This document shows, piece after piece, positions 23,444 through 36,931 of a stretch of DNA of 64,000 nucleotides. Each line of letters begins with the position of its first letter. The stretch's first letter is position 1. The notes under the pieces were generated by a model that had not been told where the DNA came from, ran no database searches, and saw only the letters and a list, made by a program, of their open reading frames with translations. Origin of the DNA: Himantopus leucocephalus (Eukaryota > Chordata > Aves > Charadriiformes > Recurvirostridae); contig RSEF01000014.1 of the NCBI GenBank assembly GCA_003993805.1, positions 5,537,776 through 5,601,775 of the forward strand. Reading direction: 5' to 3'. Position numbers and translations under genes: made by a program.

Positions 23444-25189
23444 CAAGGAGTTTAATCTGGGTGCCCAGCAATACCACCAGGCAGTAAGACACCATGCTGA
23501 GCACTTCCACAGATCGTTCTGCTCAGCAAAAGCAGTATCACCTCTTCCATATGCCCAACACACCCATATGCTGAAGGGCTGTTCGCCTAAAACATCTGCA
23601 GAGAAGCACACATGGGGAGAACTAAACCTCACCAGATTTCTTAGTGAAGTTCACTCTTCTTCAAAGAAATAGGACAATACTTGCAAACCAAAATATTACT
23701 TGCCACTTAGAAACAGGCTGAGCAGCCCAGGATTAGTTGGTACATTTTCTTGGGAAAATTAATCCCTGATGCTATTGTGAAACAAAAGCAATAAACCCAA
23801 AGAAAATCAGATATTCAATAAAAAGTGGTTTAGAACTACCTATTTCCCACTTGGTTGAAGCAAAAACAAAAAACCCTTTTTTTTTTCCTCTTTAAAGACA
23901 AAGGCCAGCTGGATCAAAGTTGCTGGTCTCTATGGGTTCTCCAATCTGTAACAAACTTGGTGTGCTTTTATCACTGAAGACAGGGCTAGCAGCAACCTGC
24001 CAGCAAACAGGTTCCTAAAAACATACTCATGCATATATATTATTGTAGGTACACACAAACTGGGAAACGGACATATGCTGACTTCTGCTTCTCTCCAATA
24101 CAGTCTGGATTGTGGCTTTTCTCCTCCTGTTGCAGTAAAAAGAGAGCAATTTTTCAAGTTTATACCAAATGTCATTCTATTTCATTTCCAAATATAATCT
24201 CCCAGAGAGAAGGTTCGCTTGCCCTATTTCCAATCTCTGAAGTTAATACACAAATTTATATTCCTTTCTCCCACTCGCTCTCCTAAATTAAGAGGCGTAA
24301 TTACTAGGAACGCTTGCTACAAACGAATAAAGTGCCAAGGGAGAAGGAGCTGTCACCGCTGGACGTCTGCAGCAGCCACCCTCCTCTCTCCCCCATCCCC
24401 GGAGGCTCCTGCTTATGAGGCAGTTTCTATCTCTCCTATTAGCAGGGGGAGCTCACACACAGGAGCAGACGCCAACCCTTCCCTTTCCAGGCAGGACAAT
24501 CATAAGGAACAAAATTACAAAATTAACTTCAGCCTGTCAAGGAGCCACCGGTGCTTGCAAGGATCATTCCTCCCAGATTCACCTTCTGCCTCTCCCAGTT
24601 CTGCCGACCTCTCGGGCGACGTCAGGTTCCCTTAATGACAGCCGAGGAACTCAGATCTGCCATCTAAATATTCAGCCCCAGTCTCATCCCTCTCCCCCCT
24701 CCCCATCTCCAGCACCCTCTCAAAAGGAAGATTGATTATTATAATCAGACTTAGCTCTGACACAGCATTTGCATTTTCAAAGCACAGCATAGTCATTAAC
24801 TAATTCATCTACCCCAAGGGAGCCCTAACGAGCTTTCACCTCTCTCCCCTCTGATTCCCAATCTGCAGGCAGCCCACAGCTTTTCCTCAAACACCTCCCC
24901 TCTACATTGTGCTGCACAAGCGCAACTTGGTGACACTCCAGGGAAGCTCGGCGAGCCAAATTCAGCCCCGCTGCAAAGGAACACAGCTCTGCTGCTAGCA
25001 GCTGAGGAGGACCAATGCCCAGACACCTATTTGAACTAGTTATCCTGAGGCTTCCATATGTAATCACAATGGTATAGGGTATTATAGGAAACAGTTTCTC
25101 TTCTGCAAAATAAGGCCAATGCCACAGAGGTCCCAAAACTGTCACGCTCCTGTACGAGCAGCATCAACCGCGAGCCTGAGCTGCGTGCC

Positions 25190-25480
25190 CAGCTGCAAGC
25201 GTGTGGAGGAGGGAACAGCATCACATCACCCCCTCCAAACCCCCCACTCCTCCTGCACAGCCCATCCAATGAGCTCACGAGACACTCACGCCCCACCGCC
25301 TTCCCCAAACACCTACCACCCACCTCCGCCCCGGGACTCGGCCCCCTGCCCCTGCTTCAGTCTCCTCTCACCCCCCAGGGCTGCCAGACGCCGACCCTCC
25401 CCGCTCACCCACCTCCCTTTGCTCCTCTCCGCGTCCCACCCCAGCAGAACCGCACGGCCCCGCACCCGCCGGTGCTCCAC
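25190..25480. repeat. C-rich low-complexity patch
   Basis: The plus strand is strongly cytosine-rich with runs such as CCCCCTCC, ACCCCCCACTCC, CCCCGGG and CACCCCCCAGGG, plus several CpG dinucleotides. It supports a spurious proline-rich reading frame. The MAD1L1 transcript strand is therefore G-rich here. No regular repeat unit is seen. Confidence 0.7.
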
Positions 25481-27389
25481 GCAACGCCAGATTGTTGTTG
25501 ATGAGCAATAATGTCTAATTGGAAGTGCTTAACCCGTATTCAGATGATGCGTTTCACATAGTCCTGTCTGGAATACTTAAGAGAAAAAAAAAAGTCAGGA
25601 ATATATTGCTTTTTAATCTACAGCAAATAGGGCTTTTACTTGACCAGGGGATAAGGTGACAGTATGGACATTGGTATCGTGCAGCAACGCACAAAGGACC
25701 AAGACTTGGTATCTCAGCTGGGGTAGAGAGGGCTGGGCTGTGGAACAGCCTGAACGCTCCAGCTGACCCATTCAACCCTTTTTACCCACAAGTCGTATCT
25801 ACAAAACCATACAGCGGCTCTGGAAGGAGCCCGTCCTTCTCTTTGAAGGACAGATGCTCTGCTGATGCTCCAGCACATCTCAAGGCAACCGCCCTGGTCG
25901 CCAGCACAGACCCCACGTCAACAGCAAGTGATGTGCAACACCAGTCATCACGTGGGTACCAACTTAGGGTGGTTTTGACAGTTTTGCCTTCTTAAGCATT
26001 GTTCCTCATTTTAGTCTGTATTTATTTCTTTCCGGTACTCTGGGGTGGGTGAAAGACGTGACACTTTGGAAATAAGCACTACCGGACATCTCAGCAGGAT
26101 GGAAGCTGGCTCACAGCTCAAGATGAACAAAACTGTTAACTTTGAGGGGAAAAGGAGCAAATACGCTGTGCAAGAGACCCACCGAGCAAGGGAACTGGAG
26201 ATGTTAATTCAAACCCACGAGTTTATTCGAGTATAATTACATATTTCAACTCTCACTTCCAGAGGAAGGAGCAGACGAGGGATCTCTTCCTCTCCACCTT
26301 GCTGCAGCCCTGTCCAGGCCACGCTCCCAGGCGCCGCTGAGACCTCACCACCACCGCAGGACAGCTAAAATCCCTGACAGCTCCACGTCCCAAACCCCTC
26401 CCCTTGCTCTATCAGCTCATTCTGAAGAAGGATCACCTAATTTCCATGTTCATTCAGCTCAGAGCCTCTCTGCTGTTATCAGCCTCGCTCCACCACTTTC
26501 ACCAGCACGTAGATGACTGTTTCTTTTAATTACTACCGAAAGCTCCTCCCACCAGGGAGAGAGAAACAGCTGGTGTCCACCGAGAGAAGGAAACTCCAGA
26601 GTAATTAGCCTTAAACGGCTGACACCTCCCACCCATTACTTTTGGTTAGAACAGCAAAACAGGGAATAACTGTCTCTTTAGGGAACCTGTCAAGGTGTCG
26701 GACTAAATGTGCCACCACCCCCTTCCAGTGTGGCCGCGCCACTGGTGCAATGGAGTTGTCTGCCCTCAAGACAAGCATCATGCAGGTCACTTCTTTCACG
26801 CAGGAGTAGGCACTTTTGCTAGAAGCAAGTTTTCTAGCAGCTGTAATTCAGAGGCAAAGCAACAAATAAATCTGCAGAGATGTCATACGTCCTCCATACA
26901 AAGTTTGAATACAGTTTGTTTCCTGAAAATATGCCCTCGAGGAGTTTCTAGAGCATTCAGTCAACAAATTCTCATTAAATGGTAGCTTGTAATCCCACCT
27001 CTCGCACCCCCATCAGTTTTCTCGTTGAAAAATCATCACATAATAAACACTCAGAGAGGAATCTATGCATTTCACCGACCACCTAGGAAGAAGATCAAAG
27101 GGTAAAGGAAAGAGGAATCTAACATCCATTTTTGTTCCTTCGTCTCCTAACATAAATACAGTGGAATCAATCTCAGCTTAATACTGTAAGAGAGCAAAGG
27201 AGCCTTCACTGAGTGCTAGACTTGAAAATTGAACTTAATCCTCTTGCTCCGACTCACACGGAACAACCCACAGCCTGTACTTCAACATGCTTTTAAGAAC
27301 AGCTCTCTCGCTCCCGCGGCATCTCCAGCCCAATTTTGCAGTTCGTTACAGCTGGGAGCACTGTTTTCTGGCACGTCTCGGCAGAGAGA

Positions 27390-27409
27390 GGGAGGGAGGG
27401 TGAGCGGGG
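27390..27409 (+). other. Canonical G-quadruplex motif
   Basis: GGGAGGGAGGGTGAGCGGGG has four runs of three or more G with loops of 1, 1 and 5 nt, which fits the standard G4 pattern. It lies on the plus strand, the non-template (coding-opposite) side for MAD1L1 being the minus strand, so it would form in DNA rather than in MAD1L1 RNA. Confidence 0.85.
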
Positions 27410-29607
27410 CCCAGCAGAGCTTCATGCTCAAGGTGCTTTCTGAACTCCCAGAGCTGGGAAATATGAGGATGGGGCAGGGGATCCAGCTACGGGAAAGCAG
27501 CAGCTCTCGACAGAGCCTCCCAGCTGCCTTCAAGAAAGTGGCAGATTCTTGAAGGAGTCTCGTTCCCCGAACCCTTTGCCAAGGAACAGGCTAAGAAGAG
27601 CAGATTTAAGGTTTGCTAGCTAAATGACCCATCCTGAGGCCCTCCTGTGACAACAAGCAGTGGGCTTTTACTGCTTGAGAAGTGGGAAATCTCTCTCCTC
27701 GTGCCGAAACGCAAAGGTTACAGGGCGCTGGCCAAGACTGCTCTGCCCATCGCAGCCTCTCGGGATTGTGCCTGCGGTCCCCCGCAGCTGCCAGCGAGCA
27801 ATCAGAGAACAAAAAGCAAAAAAGCAATTCCCTCTCAAATACGGTATGTTCAGTTCTGGTGCCAAAGCAGAAACCTGGCGTTTTAACCTTTGGTGAACAT
27901 GTTCTTGCTGCCACCAACAATAAACTCCGCGGTTCAGCTCGGAGGGGAGGGAAGGTGTAATAAATGTGCGGTGGATGACATTAGCACTGAATACAGCATC
28001 AACAGGACAGGGCCTGGCAGGAGCTCGATTTTATACAGCCAGTCTTTAGAGGTTAATGAAATATTCATAAATAAGTTAAAATTCTCCTGACAAGCTAGAT
28101 CCTGTAATACAACAAAGAGTTGTCAGCCTCAATTAAGCGATTCCAAAGAGGCAGGGCACTGCCATTCATTATTTAGGAAGAGGTCATAGCAAAAATTCTG
28201 CTCTATGATCTTCTTGTCTCTGTGGATAAATTCGGTTTTACAGCTGCTGCTGGAGGACTCTGCTGCCCTGACAGAGCGGCTCAGAGAGACCCCAGCCTGC
28301 CACCGCTACTACCCACCCCCAGCATCTAACAGCCAAAGGCAGAAAACACTGGGAACAAGCTCTTCTAAGGGCACTGAGACACAAAAAGATCAAAAGCAAA
28401 ACAAATAACGTAGCAAGCTGATTAGGCTGTCAGTGCAAGGACTAAGACAGTCGTGAAACTGCATGTTTTTTAAGCCTTTATCTCCCTTTTTGTACACACA
28501 AAGCCAGCCCTGGGCAAGAAGAAAAGCATCCAGCAACCTTTGATCTGCAGGCACATCCACTGAACATGCCCTTAATGCCCCCCCAGATCCCATAGCTACA
28601 GATCTTCACATCCTCCCTCGCACTCAGGATAAACCGTGCCTCCAGAATGGCATTTCTCGGATCAGATCTCTCAGGACAGTCCTCTTCTGATGCCGGTACC
28701 ACTTCCCAGCACTGTGAAAGCAGGAGGAAACTGGTCTCCACCCTTGTTAGAAGCAAGCTGGAGATTAATGATGCCTTTGTCCCATCGTAACATGACTCCT
28801 AACCAAGTCTTCCTTCCCCTCTCCGGGCATGCACTGGAAGCACAGATTCCTTCTACAGCTTCTCCAAGCCGCCTTTCAGGCAGGGCAGAAGAAAGGAGCA
28901 GAAATTGCTGAACCCTAGAGGTATCCAGGACCTCTCACCCCATTTTCCCCAACCTCTCAAAGTGCTGAACATCGCAGAGAGCCCCTGCACCCTCCAGGAA
29001 ATTTTAGTTCAACCGAGTTGAACCACGCGAGGCTGAGGTAACCCATACGCTCCTTACAGACTCTGTGAGGGTGGATGTAGCCTGGAGAAGCCCAGTACTT
29101 GCATGCCTATTAATTATGCCTTTTCTGCCTCAAGGCTGTGGCTATTCTAATAAAGCCTCTGATAATATCTCTGTCCCACACATTTTATTTTACCAGGTAA
29201 CTCAGTATAGCTCAGATTTTACAGTGACAACAGCAACGCTGACAAGAGGACCGCTCTAATCACAGCACCGCAGTGTCCTCTGCACAGGAAAACAATCCAC
29301 CTTTCTCCTCTGCTCAATAACTGAAGGGAAAAAAGCCCTATTCCTTTCTCCCCTCCAAGTCCTTGTTCCAGTTATAATCCTGCAGTGCAAAGGGGAGAGC
29401 ACATTATCAACTCTCAGCCTATTTCTGAGGTGAAAAGCGGAGCGCTCACTATCATCCTTTTTACCAAAAAGCAACCCATTGCGTTTGTCAGAACCGCTCA
29501 GGTTTTACGGGTCCACCTGTAGCATGGAGGCCCCTCCAAACGACGGGCGGAGAATTAGATCATTGTCCATGTGTTCCATCTGAGCCTGGGGCTAGACAAT
29601 TCCAGGC

Positions 29608-29753
29608 CCCGTCCCTGGAGGTGTTCAAGGCCAGGTTGGACGGGGCTTGGAGCAACCTGGGCTGGTGGGAGGTGTCCCTGCCCAGGGCAGGGGGGTGGCA
29701 CTGGGTGAGCTTTCAGGTCCCTGCCAACCTAAACCATTCTATGATTCTCTGAT
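29608..29753 (+). mobile_element. CR1 LINE 3' fragment
   Basis: The copy runs from CCGTCCCTGGAGGTGTTCAAG through GGTTGGACGGGGCTTGGAGC and GGTCCCTGCCAACC to the tail ATTCTATGATTCTCTGA. It is a 5'-truncated, plus-oriented avian CR1 about 150 bp long and close to the consensus, so it is relatively young. Confidence 0.93.
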
Positions 29754-31019
29754 TTTCCCCATAATCCGGCAGCACCCACAGGGAGCCCAAAGGCAGGAGC
29801 AGCAGTAAGACAGCTCTCCACTTTCGGCAGATACGGTTCTTCCTTGTGAAAGTCCTAACCCCACGTCAGCTGTTATTGCCTTCAATGAGAAAACGAAAAC
29901 AGTCCTGTTGAAACCAAACGGTGTTGCAGAGTTCCATAAAACTTTCACGTTAATGGATCCAACAGCAGGTTCATTTGTGTAATGGGACTTTTAAACAGAC
30001 CATTTATTTCTTTTTAATTTGAAGGGAATGTACTATTTGATCCCATGTGCCTGGCTAGATTTTTAAAACAGAGATAAACCACAAGGACTGACTCACTAAG
30101 TCTCTTCTTCTAAACCAATTAAAATAGCATTGAGATATTAACATGCAGAAGTGAATGTACTGATCGCCTCTCCAGTCTACAGGCAGCTTGTCAGCACTCG
30201 TCTACCACGACCCCAAAGCTTCTGCCACCCTCTCTGCTTTGCTCACAGTCACAAGCAGGAGATGGTTCTGATGTTGCCACAGCTTTGTGTTGAACATGAA
30301 TTTTCCATGGGGGAATGTGCAGCAGATGCAACACAACCGAGGCCATTCATCGTTCCCTGTGCTAGGAGAAAAAAACCGAAAAAACTCAACAAAACCCCAA
30401 ATCCTGTCTCTGGTCCTCAGAGCTCACTATATTCCTACACCGTGGGGAAGAGCAAGGACTAATTTTAATGTACCTGTTTACAACAAGCACTGAGAGCGCG
30501 CTCTCAGCTAGGAAAAGGAGAAGAGAAAAGTAACTCTGAGTACTCCCATCCCTCTGTTCCGGGGTTTACTACCTGGAGAACCAAAGCTCTACAGTAAAAA
30601 CACAGGGAGAAAAGTTAAAACCGCACCAATGACTCCTGTGCACTCAACGCCTCGTTCCAACAAATCACATTTCTAAATTAACAGGACCATGAGATAAAGT
30701 GAAGAATAATACAAACACTGTGAAGGATATACAGACCAAACAAGCAACAAAAGGCTCTGCTGAAATAAAACTACCTGGCAGAGAAGAAGATGTCTCAGAC
30801 GCTGATCATCAAAACATATTTAAAACAAACAAAATTCACTGAAGATCTTGGGTCAAAAAATATAAACACACAAACACAATTACTGATAGCACAAAGCAGG
30901 GAGGCTTTATCATAGCGGAGCATAAATAGATCAGACAGAAGCTAGCTGAAAACTGCAGGAACATCAGCAGAATTGAAATGCAATAATGCAAGACACACAA
31001 CAGCTAGAACCTCTCCTAC
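29754..31019. other. MAD1L1 intron, nothing named
   Basis: Intron sequence that includes an 18-bp perfect palindrome at 30490-30507. The right part may be the beginning of the ancient CR1 that follows, but I cannot support that. Confidence 0.5.
30490..30507. repeat. 18-bp perfect palindrome
   Basis: CTGAGAGCGCGCTCTCAG reads identically on both strands, with no spacer and a GCGC centre. No known function is assigned. Confidence 0.9.
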
Positions 31020-31705
31020 AAACTGAGTCTTCATCAGTCAGAAGCTAGAGAGGAGGACAAAGAGCTGGGTGGATTAATCCATGCCCAGGATGAACGTCAG
31101 TGCCATGCGGCAGTGGAAATGGGGAACCTGATTCTGAAATGGAAGAGCTGAGCCGTTTCCAGGACAGAGGGGTACCTGCCTGTACTAGATGCAGAGAACC
31201 CTTCTGTCAAAGGTACTGCTGAAACATCAGCTGGAATGATGTGACCACTCTGCTGCTCATCCTCAGAGGAGACAGGGAAATAGGGGAAGAGATTTAAAGA
31301 AAGCTGCAGGATTCACGAGGAGAGTGAAGAGCCTGTTTTAAGAGAAGACTGAAAGAGCTTGATTTGTTTAACCTAGACAAATGAAATACTGGGAGAGAAC
31401 AATTGTTCTCTATAAATATGTCACAGCATAAATATGAAGGAGGAAGAACAGTCACTGTAGTTTAAGGAGAACATTAGCACAATAAAAAACGGCTATTAAC
31501 TGCACATACATTTTCAGTTGGAACTAGGGAGATTTCAGCTATCAGAGCAGTCTTTGAGTGATAGTGATGGGACAAACAACCTAAGCAGTTTCAAGACAAG
31601 GTTGATAAATTTATGAACTAAGGTATATGCTGCAATTGCCTCTCTTATCAAAGGACTGGACTTTATGATCTAAGAGCCCTCTTCCAGCCTTCTGTTACTA
31701 TATCA
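31020..31705 (+). mobile_element. Ancient CR1-type LINE 3' region
   Basis: Degraded CR1 blocks appear in the correct order: GAGAAGACTGAAAGAGCTTG, TTGTTTAACCTAGACAAATG, TCTCTATAAATATGTCACAG, CAAGACAAGGTTGATAAATT, and finally GGACTGGACTTTATGATCTA with TTCCAGCC near the end. The divergence is high and there is no usable reading frame, so it is an old copy. The left boundary is uncertain. Confidence 0.7.
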
Positions 31706-34700
31706 TTTCATTTTGGATCAGCTTTTTTTGCTGTCTCTTTATAACTAGATTCATGCTTTTCAATCTGATTTGAGAACTGGATATTTCCCTAAAATTGCCT
31801 TACTAAAACTATTGCTGTGCTCATGCTGCTGCTCAGCTGAACGCCGCCCCACTCATCTGTCTTGGGTTTGCTCATCTCACAAAAGGTGTTAGGATAAAAT
31901 CTGTCAAACGGTAAGGACATTTGCCGTTGTCTTGCTAAATCAGTTCGGAAATGATAAAATGCACTTTTGATAGATGGAAGCTTCCCGCACCGGTCGGTTG
32001 TCTCCTTTCCCCTCCCAACCTGTTGGTTCTATCTATCTTCCAGCAAAGCTTCATTTTTATTTATAACTACCGGGGTTCAGTACTCTAATCCTACATTTAA
32101 TTGCCAACCCTTGTAGATAATACAGAGAATGTATACTTCCACTAACAGTCACCACCTTTGTTCTTATGCCTGGTCCGTTGTATTTCTTGCTTTATGTTTA
32201 ATAAGTCTTAAACAAGAATTAAATTAGCTATACTGGCAAGATATCCAGGTCAGGTCTTTCTATACTGAAGTTCACTTTTTTCATATTATCACTGTTATCA
32301 CCTGTAAAGTAAAATGTAAACAGAATTTTCATCCTTGCCAACTATTTCTCTTAAGTATCAGAAGTTAGAGTTCTTAAAAGTCTGGAGGTTCTGATGTAAT
32401 CACGAGAAAGTAAAGTCTTTCGGGAATAATGCAAACGGTTTATGAACTGTGTGGATCCCTTGTTTATGTATTGATGCCTGTTGCATTTTTCCCAGACTCT
32501 TTGCGATTTTTCCATGTTGCCTTCCGCTAACAGCTCGTTCCCAACTACATCACGCACAGTGCTCCCTGAGTTGATTTCTTTCATGTATTCTCCTTTCTGC
32601 CTTCATTACCTCTCCTGATAACCATCAGTGTAGGCAGTAACTGACATTCAAGTTAATCCTAAACATTGCGGTTTCATCAGATTGAATACATGATTTGGCT
32701 CCTTAACTTTTCCTGACCTGCTGCCCTTAAATAAAGGTCTCATTTTCCTTGCAGAGGGTTAACCAACACTTTTACTCAAGGCAAGGGGAATTCATTATTT
32801 TCATTTTAAGGTGACTTTATTTCTTCTGTAAGGACACTCCATTTATGCCATTCATTTTGTGACTGCTACATTCTTGGACTCCAAATCTTCTTTACCTCCC
32901 GCCCTGCTATGCAATTATGATTTTTCTATCCATCCTTTATAATCTGCTGGAGGGTGAAATACAATTTGTTGCAATGAGCAGTCTACAGATTTCAGAGCCC
33001 ACATGGGCCAAGCTGTCTTTTGAAGATGAAAGCCAAAAGATACCCAGAGCACCTCAGGGCAATAAAAATACAGGTGATACTTCTTTAATACCAAGCTGAC
33101 TTCCCTCAGGGATTAATAATGATGGAGAAAAAAAAAATCTTGACATGAATGCCCCCTGCTACAAAACCAGACTGAAAGAAAGTGGGAGATCAGGGATCGC
33201 AGCCGTTACTGGGATGGCAAGCTTGAGCCAAACGATTTCCTCCTGTCTATAGAGGGAGATGAAAAAGGCAAATGAAAATTAGAAAAACTAACACATCTTC
33301 TGCCTCCCTCCCCCAGGGAGAGAAAGAAAAATAATATAACAAACAAAAAAGCATTTTATACGAATGGTGTTCTGGTGCGAGTGAAGCTAGCTCTCAGCTC
33401 TGTGCCAGCAGAGCATTAAACTAACGTACCATAAGAAGGAAGACCCTGGGACCACAAAACAGGGAGCCACACGTGCGAACTCTACGAGCAATCTCCTGGC
33501 ACATCCTGGAGATAAAGATATTTCAGCACTAGCCTCAATAAAGAAAACTTCCAGTGCTGACAAAATTGTCAGAAAAGCACACATACATACACAACAATTG
33601 CAGCAAAGAAGTGTGCTTAGGCACCAAAAAAAAAATTCACAACAAAAAACATTCTTTCAGCAAATAAAAGAAACGCAAAACCCATAGATCTGTGGGACAA
33701 TTAAGTCATCTGAGCCCTGCTGGGCTGGTGACTCTGTTATGTACCACCTCTCAGAAGACTGGGCAAGCCCCGTTCCCTTACAATAGGGACACCATCAAAC
33801 TGTGAATAAAGAAAAATAAATAAGTGAAGGGTTGGAGGGAGAGAAAAATCAAAGTTTCATTGTTATAATTACACAGCATGGTGATAAGGGTAATTCTTCT
33901 TAAATCAGAAAATAAATTCTAGGTTCAAGTTCCCCGAAGGATATAAAATATTAGAGGATTTTTTATGGTTGTAATCACAAACTCATTTCTCCAGCCACTA
34001 CTGGCCGTGTCTAATTAGGGCAAAGTATGTTAATGATACAGCGGCACAGCCCAGAGACGTCTTCAGTTGCAATATTAATTGCATTTAGGGAAAGAAGCAT
34101 GAATTGTGCTTATACAAGCTAATTAGTATGGGTTTGCTAATTAATACTGGAAAGTCAAACTGCCTTTGTCTTGTCAACTGCAATTAGCTGAAGATGTTTA
34201 AATTTCTTTTCTTTTTTTTTTTTTGTTCTTCCAGTAGTAAACTCAGTTTAGCTGACAAGCACTGAAATCATGCGCTGGAGCACTCAGTGGCAGCTTTCAC
34301 GTATTCTCCCACTTTCCTCCAGCAAGACCCTGTGCCCTGGCCCAGCACAGTGTCCCCTCTAGCAAACACCACCCTTCATCTTGTTTTGTCCCCGCGGACA
34401 CAATTCCCTGAAGCAGGGCCGTCTCCTCCCAAGGACACAGAGCAGGCAGATCCTGCCTTATTGAGGCCACGATCCTATCAGATTTATCCCACATGCATTT
34501 TACTTTTAAATATTGCTATGTAAAGAATGAGTTATTTACCAGGGCATCTAAGATGCTCCCCATCGCATGTAAGAAACCCCATCGAACTCATCCGTGAGAT
34601 CCAATCAGCTGGTTCACCAGCCCCAGAGCACGGCGCTTCATTCCCAGTGCTCTGGGGAGGGTGGCAAAGCCATTAGCACTCTTCAGGGTGGCAGCAGAGA

Positions 34701-36931
34701 TGTCACCTCTGCAGAGGTTTATCCCAGAAGCAGCCCAAAGACCCATCAGACTGTATGATAGCACCTGACAGGTCTTTATTCCGTTTCGCTTAGGGCCAAA
34801 AGCCGGTTTGCAGAACGGCCGATGAAAAGCAATATCCACATCTGTCAGCACCCAGAGCAGGACGAGCCCTCCCGCATCCCCCCAGCCGCGGAGGCTTCAC
34901 AGCAAACCAACAAGCAGTGGATCACGGGTGAAAAAAGGGGAGAGGGATGAAAAGGCAGGTGAGATGCCAGGAATCCAAAGCAGCAAACAATTGCTGAAGT
35001 GTCAGTTTTAAAGGAGTCTGAAAATAAGGTCATCCAGGTGAGACACTGATCTGGAGCGGGGCTGGGGGGGGGGAACCCACATAAATTAGATTTTGTTGGA
35101 TAGCAGGGAGGAGAGCGGGGCTGATGGTACGAGTGCTGGAGCCCTTGGGCAGGCAGCTAATGGAAGAGCCCCATCCAAAGGGGACAGACCGCTGCCGCCC
35201 CTAACATCGTAGAAGACAAGAAGTGACACATCTTTCCCTACCGGGGAGATTTCACCTGGGGACGGAGGAGAACCGTCTACCACCAGTGAAAAGCAGGAAT
35301 GGTACTGTCACGTTTCTCCTAAAAAGGGAAAAAGAGGAAGAACAATCTGTCTTCCTCTGAAGCAATTTTCTTATATTTACTGAACAAAATTCAAAATGCT
35401 GAATAAAGCCCACACCTCACAATCTGCAACCCGTCGTCTAACACACGAGAGAATACAGCCTGTTCATGTGAGATTGATGTCAGCTTTACTGGAAGATCAC
35501 AAGACCTGTAGTTTTCCACCAAGTAACCCTTGGGAATAGGCACTGAACACCGACTGCTGCTTTATCCTCTGCTGATGGATGATGCACAATGCCAATTAAC
35601 GCTTTAACGCTGGAAGTTCCAGTTTCTCCAGCTCTTTCCTAGCCTCTTTTAGTACAACAGACTTTTGAAGGCAAAGGAATAACTCAAACCCCAGGCTTAA
35701 TGAGCCAAAAAGAAAAACTTTGAAATGCTTAAAAAATCCACACATCAGAGCATTTAAAACATAACAGCAAATTTATCCTTTGACACGTCCAGCGAGCACA
35801 ATGCAAAATTGATTGTATAGAATTAAAACTATAACAAGGCAGCATGTAATAAGATCAGATGGTAAATAGGATTAATTCCGTTTTCTTTGGAAATATGAGT
35901 TCTGGCCTGTGTCACCACAGAAAGCGGCTGAGCATACAAAAATGTTTGCCCACAATGTAAGACCACCCCAGAACTGGAATCAATTAACACTCTCATTATA
36001 GAAAACCTGATGCTGAAACAGCAAGGAGCACAAATTAAAAATAAAAAAGAAACTAGCAGATGGATGGCAACCTATTAACAGTACAGCAGGGGCACACCAG
36101 CGCTGCCCTTCAGTGCCCCGGCAGAGTTGAGCAGAAGTCTAAGACGACGAGTTGTTGGCACTGCAGTTCATGACTTGGGTGTTAGAGCAGAGGTCTCTTT
36201 AGCACCTATTTACTAGCCAGTGATGCGTGCCCATCTTCTCATTAGAAATCAAATCAATCCAGTGTAAAACACGTCTCCAGAACGAGTGTCTACATCTTGG
36301 ATACTGCTCAGGTTTTTTCTTGTGACTAGAAGAAGTTTCAGGAATCCCACAACTCGCCCATTAGCAAAAACACTGGTTCACAAAGCAGCTTAATGCTGAC
36401 ACCTCTTTTATTCCTGAGTACGAAGAATCGTATACAATAGTCATGAATCTGCATGTAAACCTCCCTACTGCCTGGTTTTGTGGCCTCTATTATTTTTGGT
36501 CCTTGAGGGAACTGCCAATAAAATAGACAAACCCAGCAGAAAATTAACAGATATTATAAAAAACTAGTTTGTGGTAATTCTGTCTCATCTCATCTGCTTG
36601 TCCTTCACACACTTGAGACTGAATCAAAGGCCCCCAAAGAAAGGAGTTAATTCAGTATGAAATTAAATGCTTGCTTCTGATCTAGAACTGCTAACAAAGA
36701 GAAAGCAAATTGCCAAAAAAAAGGAAGAAAGACCACTAGATCTCATCCAACGCTTGTTCCAGGTGAGTACGGAGACAGAGTGCCAAGACTAGCAGTAGCG
36801 ATACAAACTTTTACAATGCTTATTTGCTATTCATTTTTGAATATTTGGAGCTGATCCACGGTTTAAATGAACGAAGCTTTGCATATGTTACTGTAAAACA
36901 ATTTTAAAAAACCCAGAAGATGAACACTTAC
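31706..36931. other. MAD1L1 intron with a candidate conserved element
   Basis: Intron adjoining the 57-nt exon. It contains the TAATTA-rich stretch at 33860-34200 and a short poly-T near 34209. A G-run follows at about 35064-35073. No gene or transposon was recognised. Confidence 0.55.
33860..34200. promoter_or_regulatory. Candidate conserved noncoding element rich in TAATTA homeobox sites
   Basis: Four exact TAATTA sites occur at 33866, 34012, 34120 and 34138, and an ATTAATTGCATTT block sits near 34074. No transposon is recognised. With A and T at about 30% each, roughly 0.2 such sites would be expected in this length. TAATTA is the core site of many homeodomain factors, and the texture resembles vertebrate developmental enhancers. 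Conservation was not tested. Confidence 0.35.

Larger units (their letters stand above)
23444..29607. other. MAD1L1 intron with a C-rich patch, no recognised gene
   Basis: Middle of the 20-kb intron. It contains a C-rich low-complexity patch (about 25190-25480) and a G-quadruplex-type motif at 27390-27409. No gene, RNA or named transposon was seen. Confidence 0.55.

Noticed and set aside
25119..25511. 130-codon proline-rich frame
   Set aside because: It is caused by C-rich low-complexity DNA. No domain, signal or splice context supports a gene.
34209..34224. Poly-T run as a Pol III terminator or retroposed poly(A) tail
   Set aside because: No Pol III gene or processed gene copy was found beside it. 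It is a simple homopolymer.
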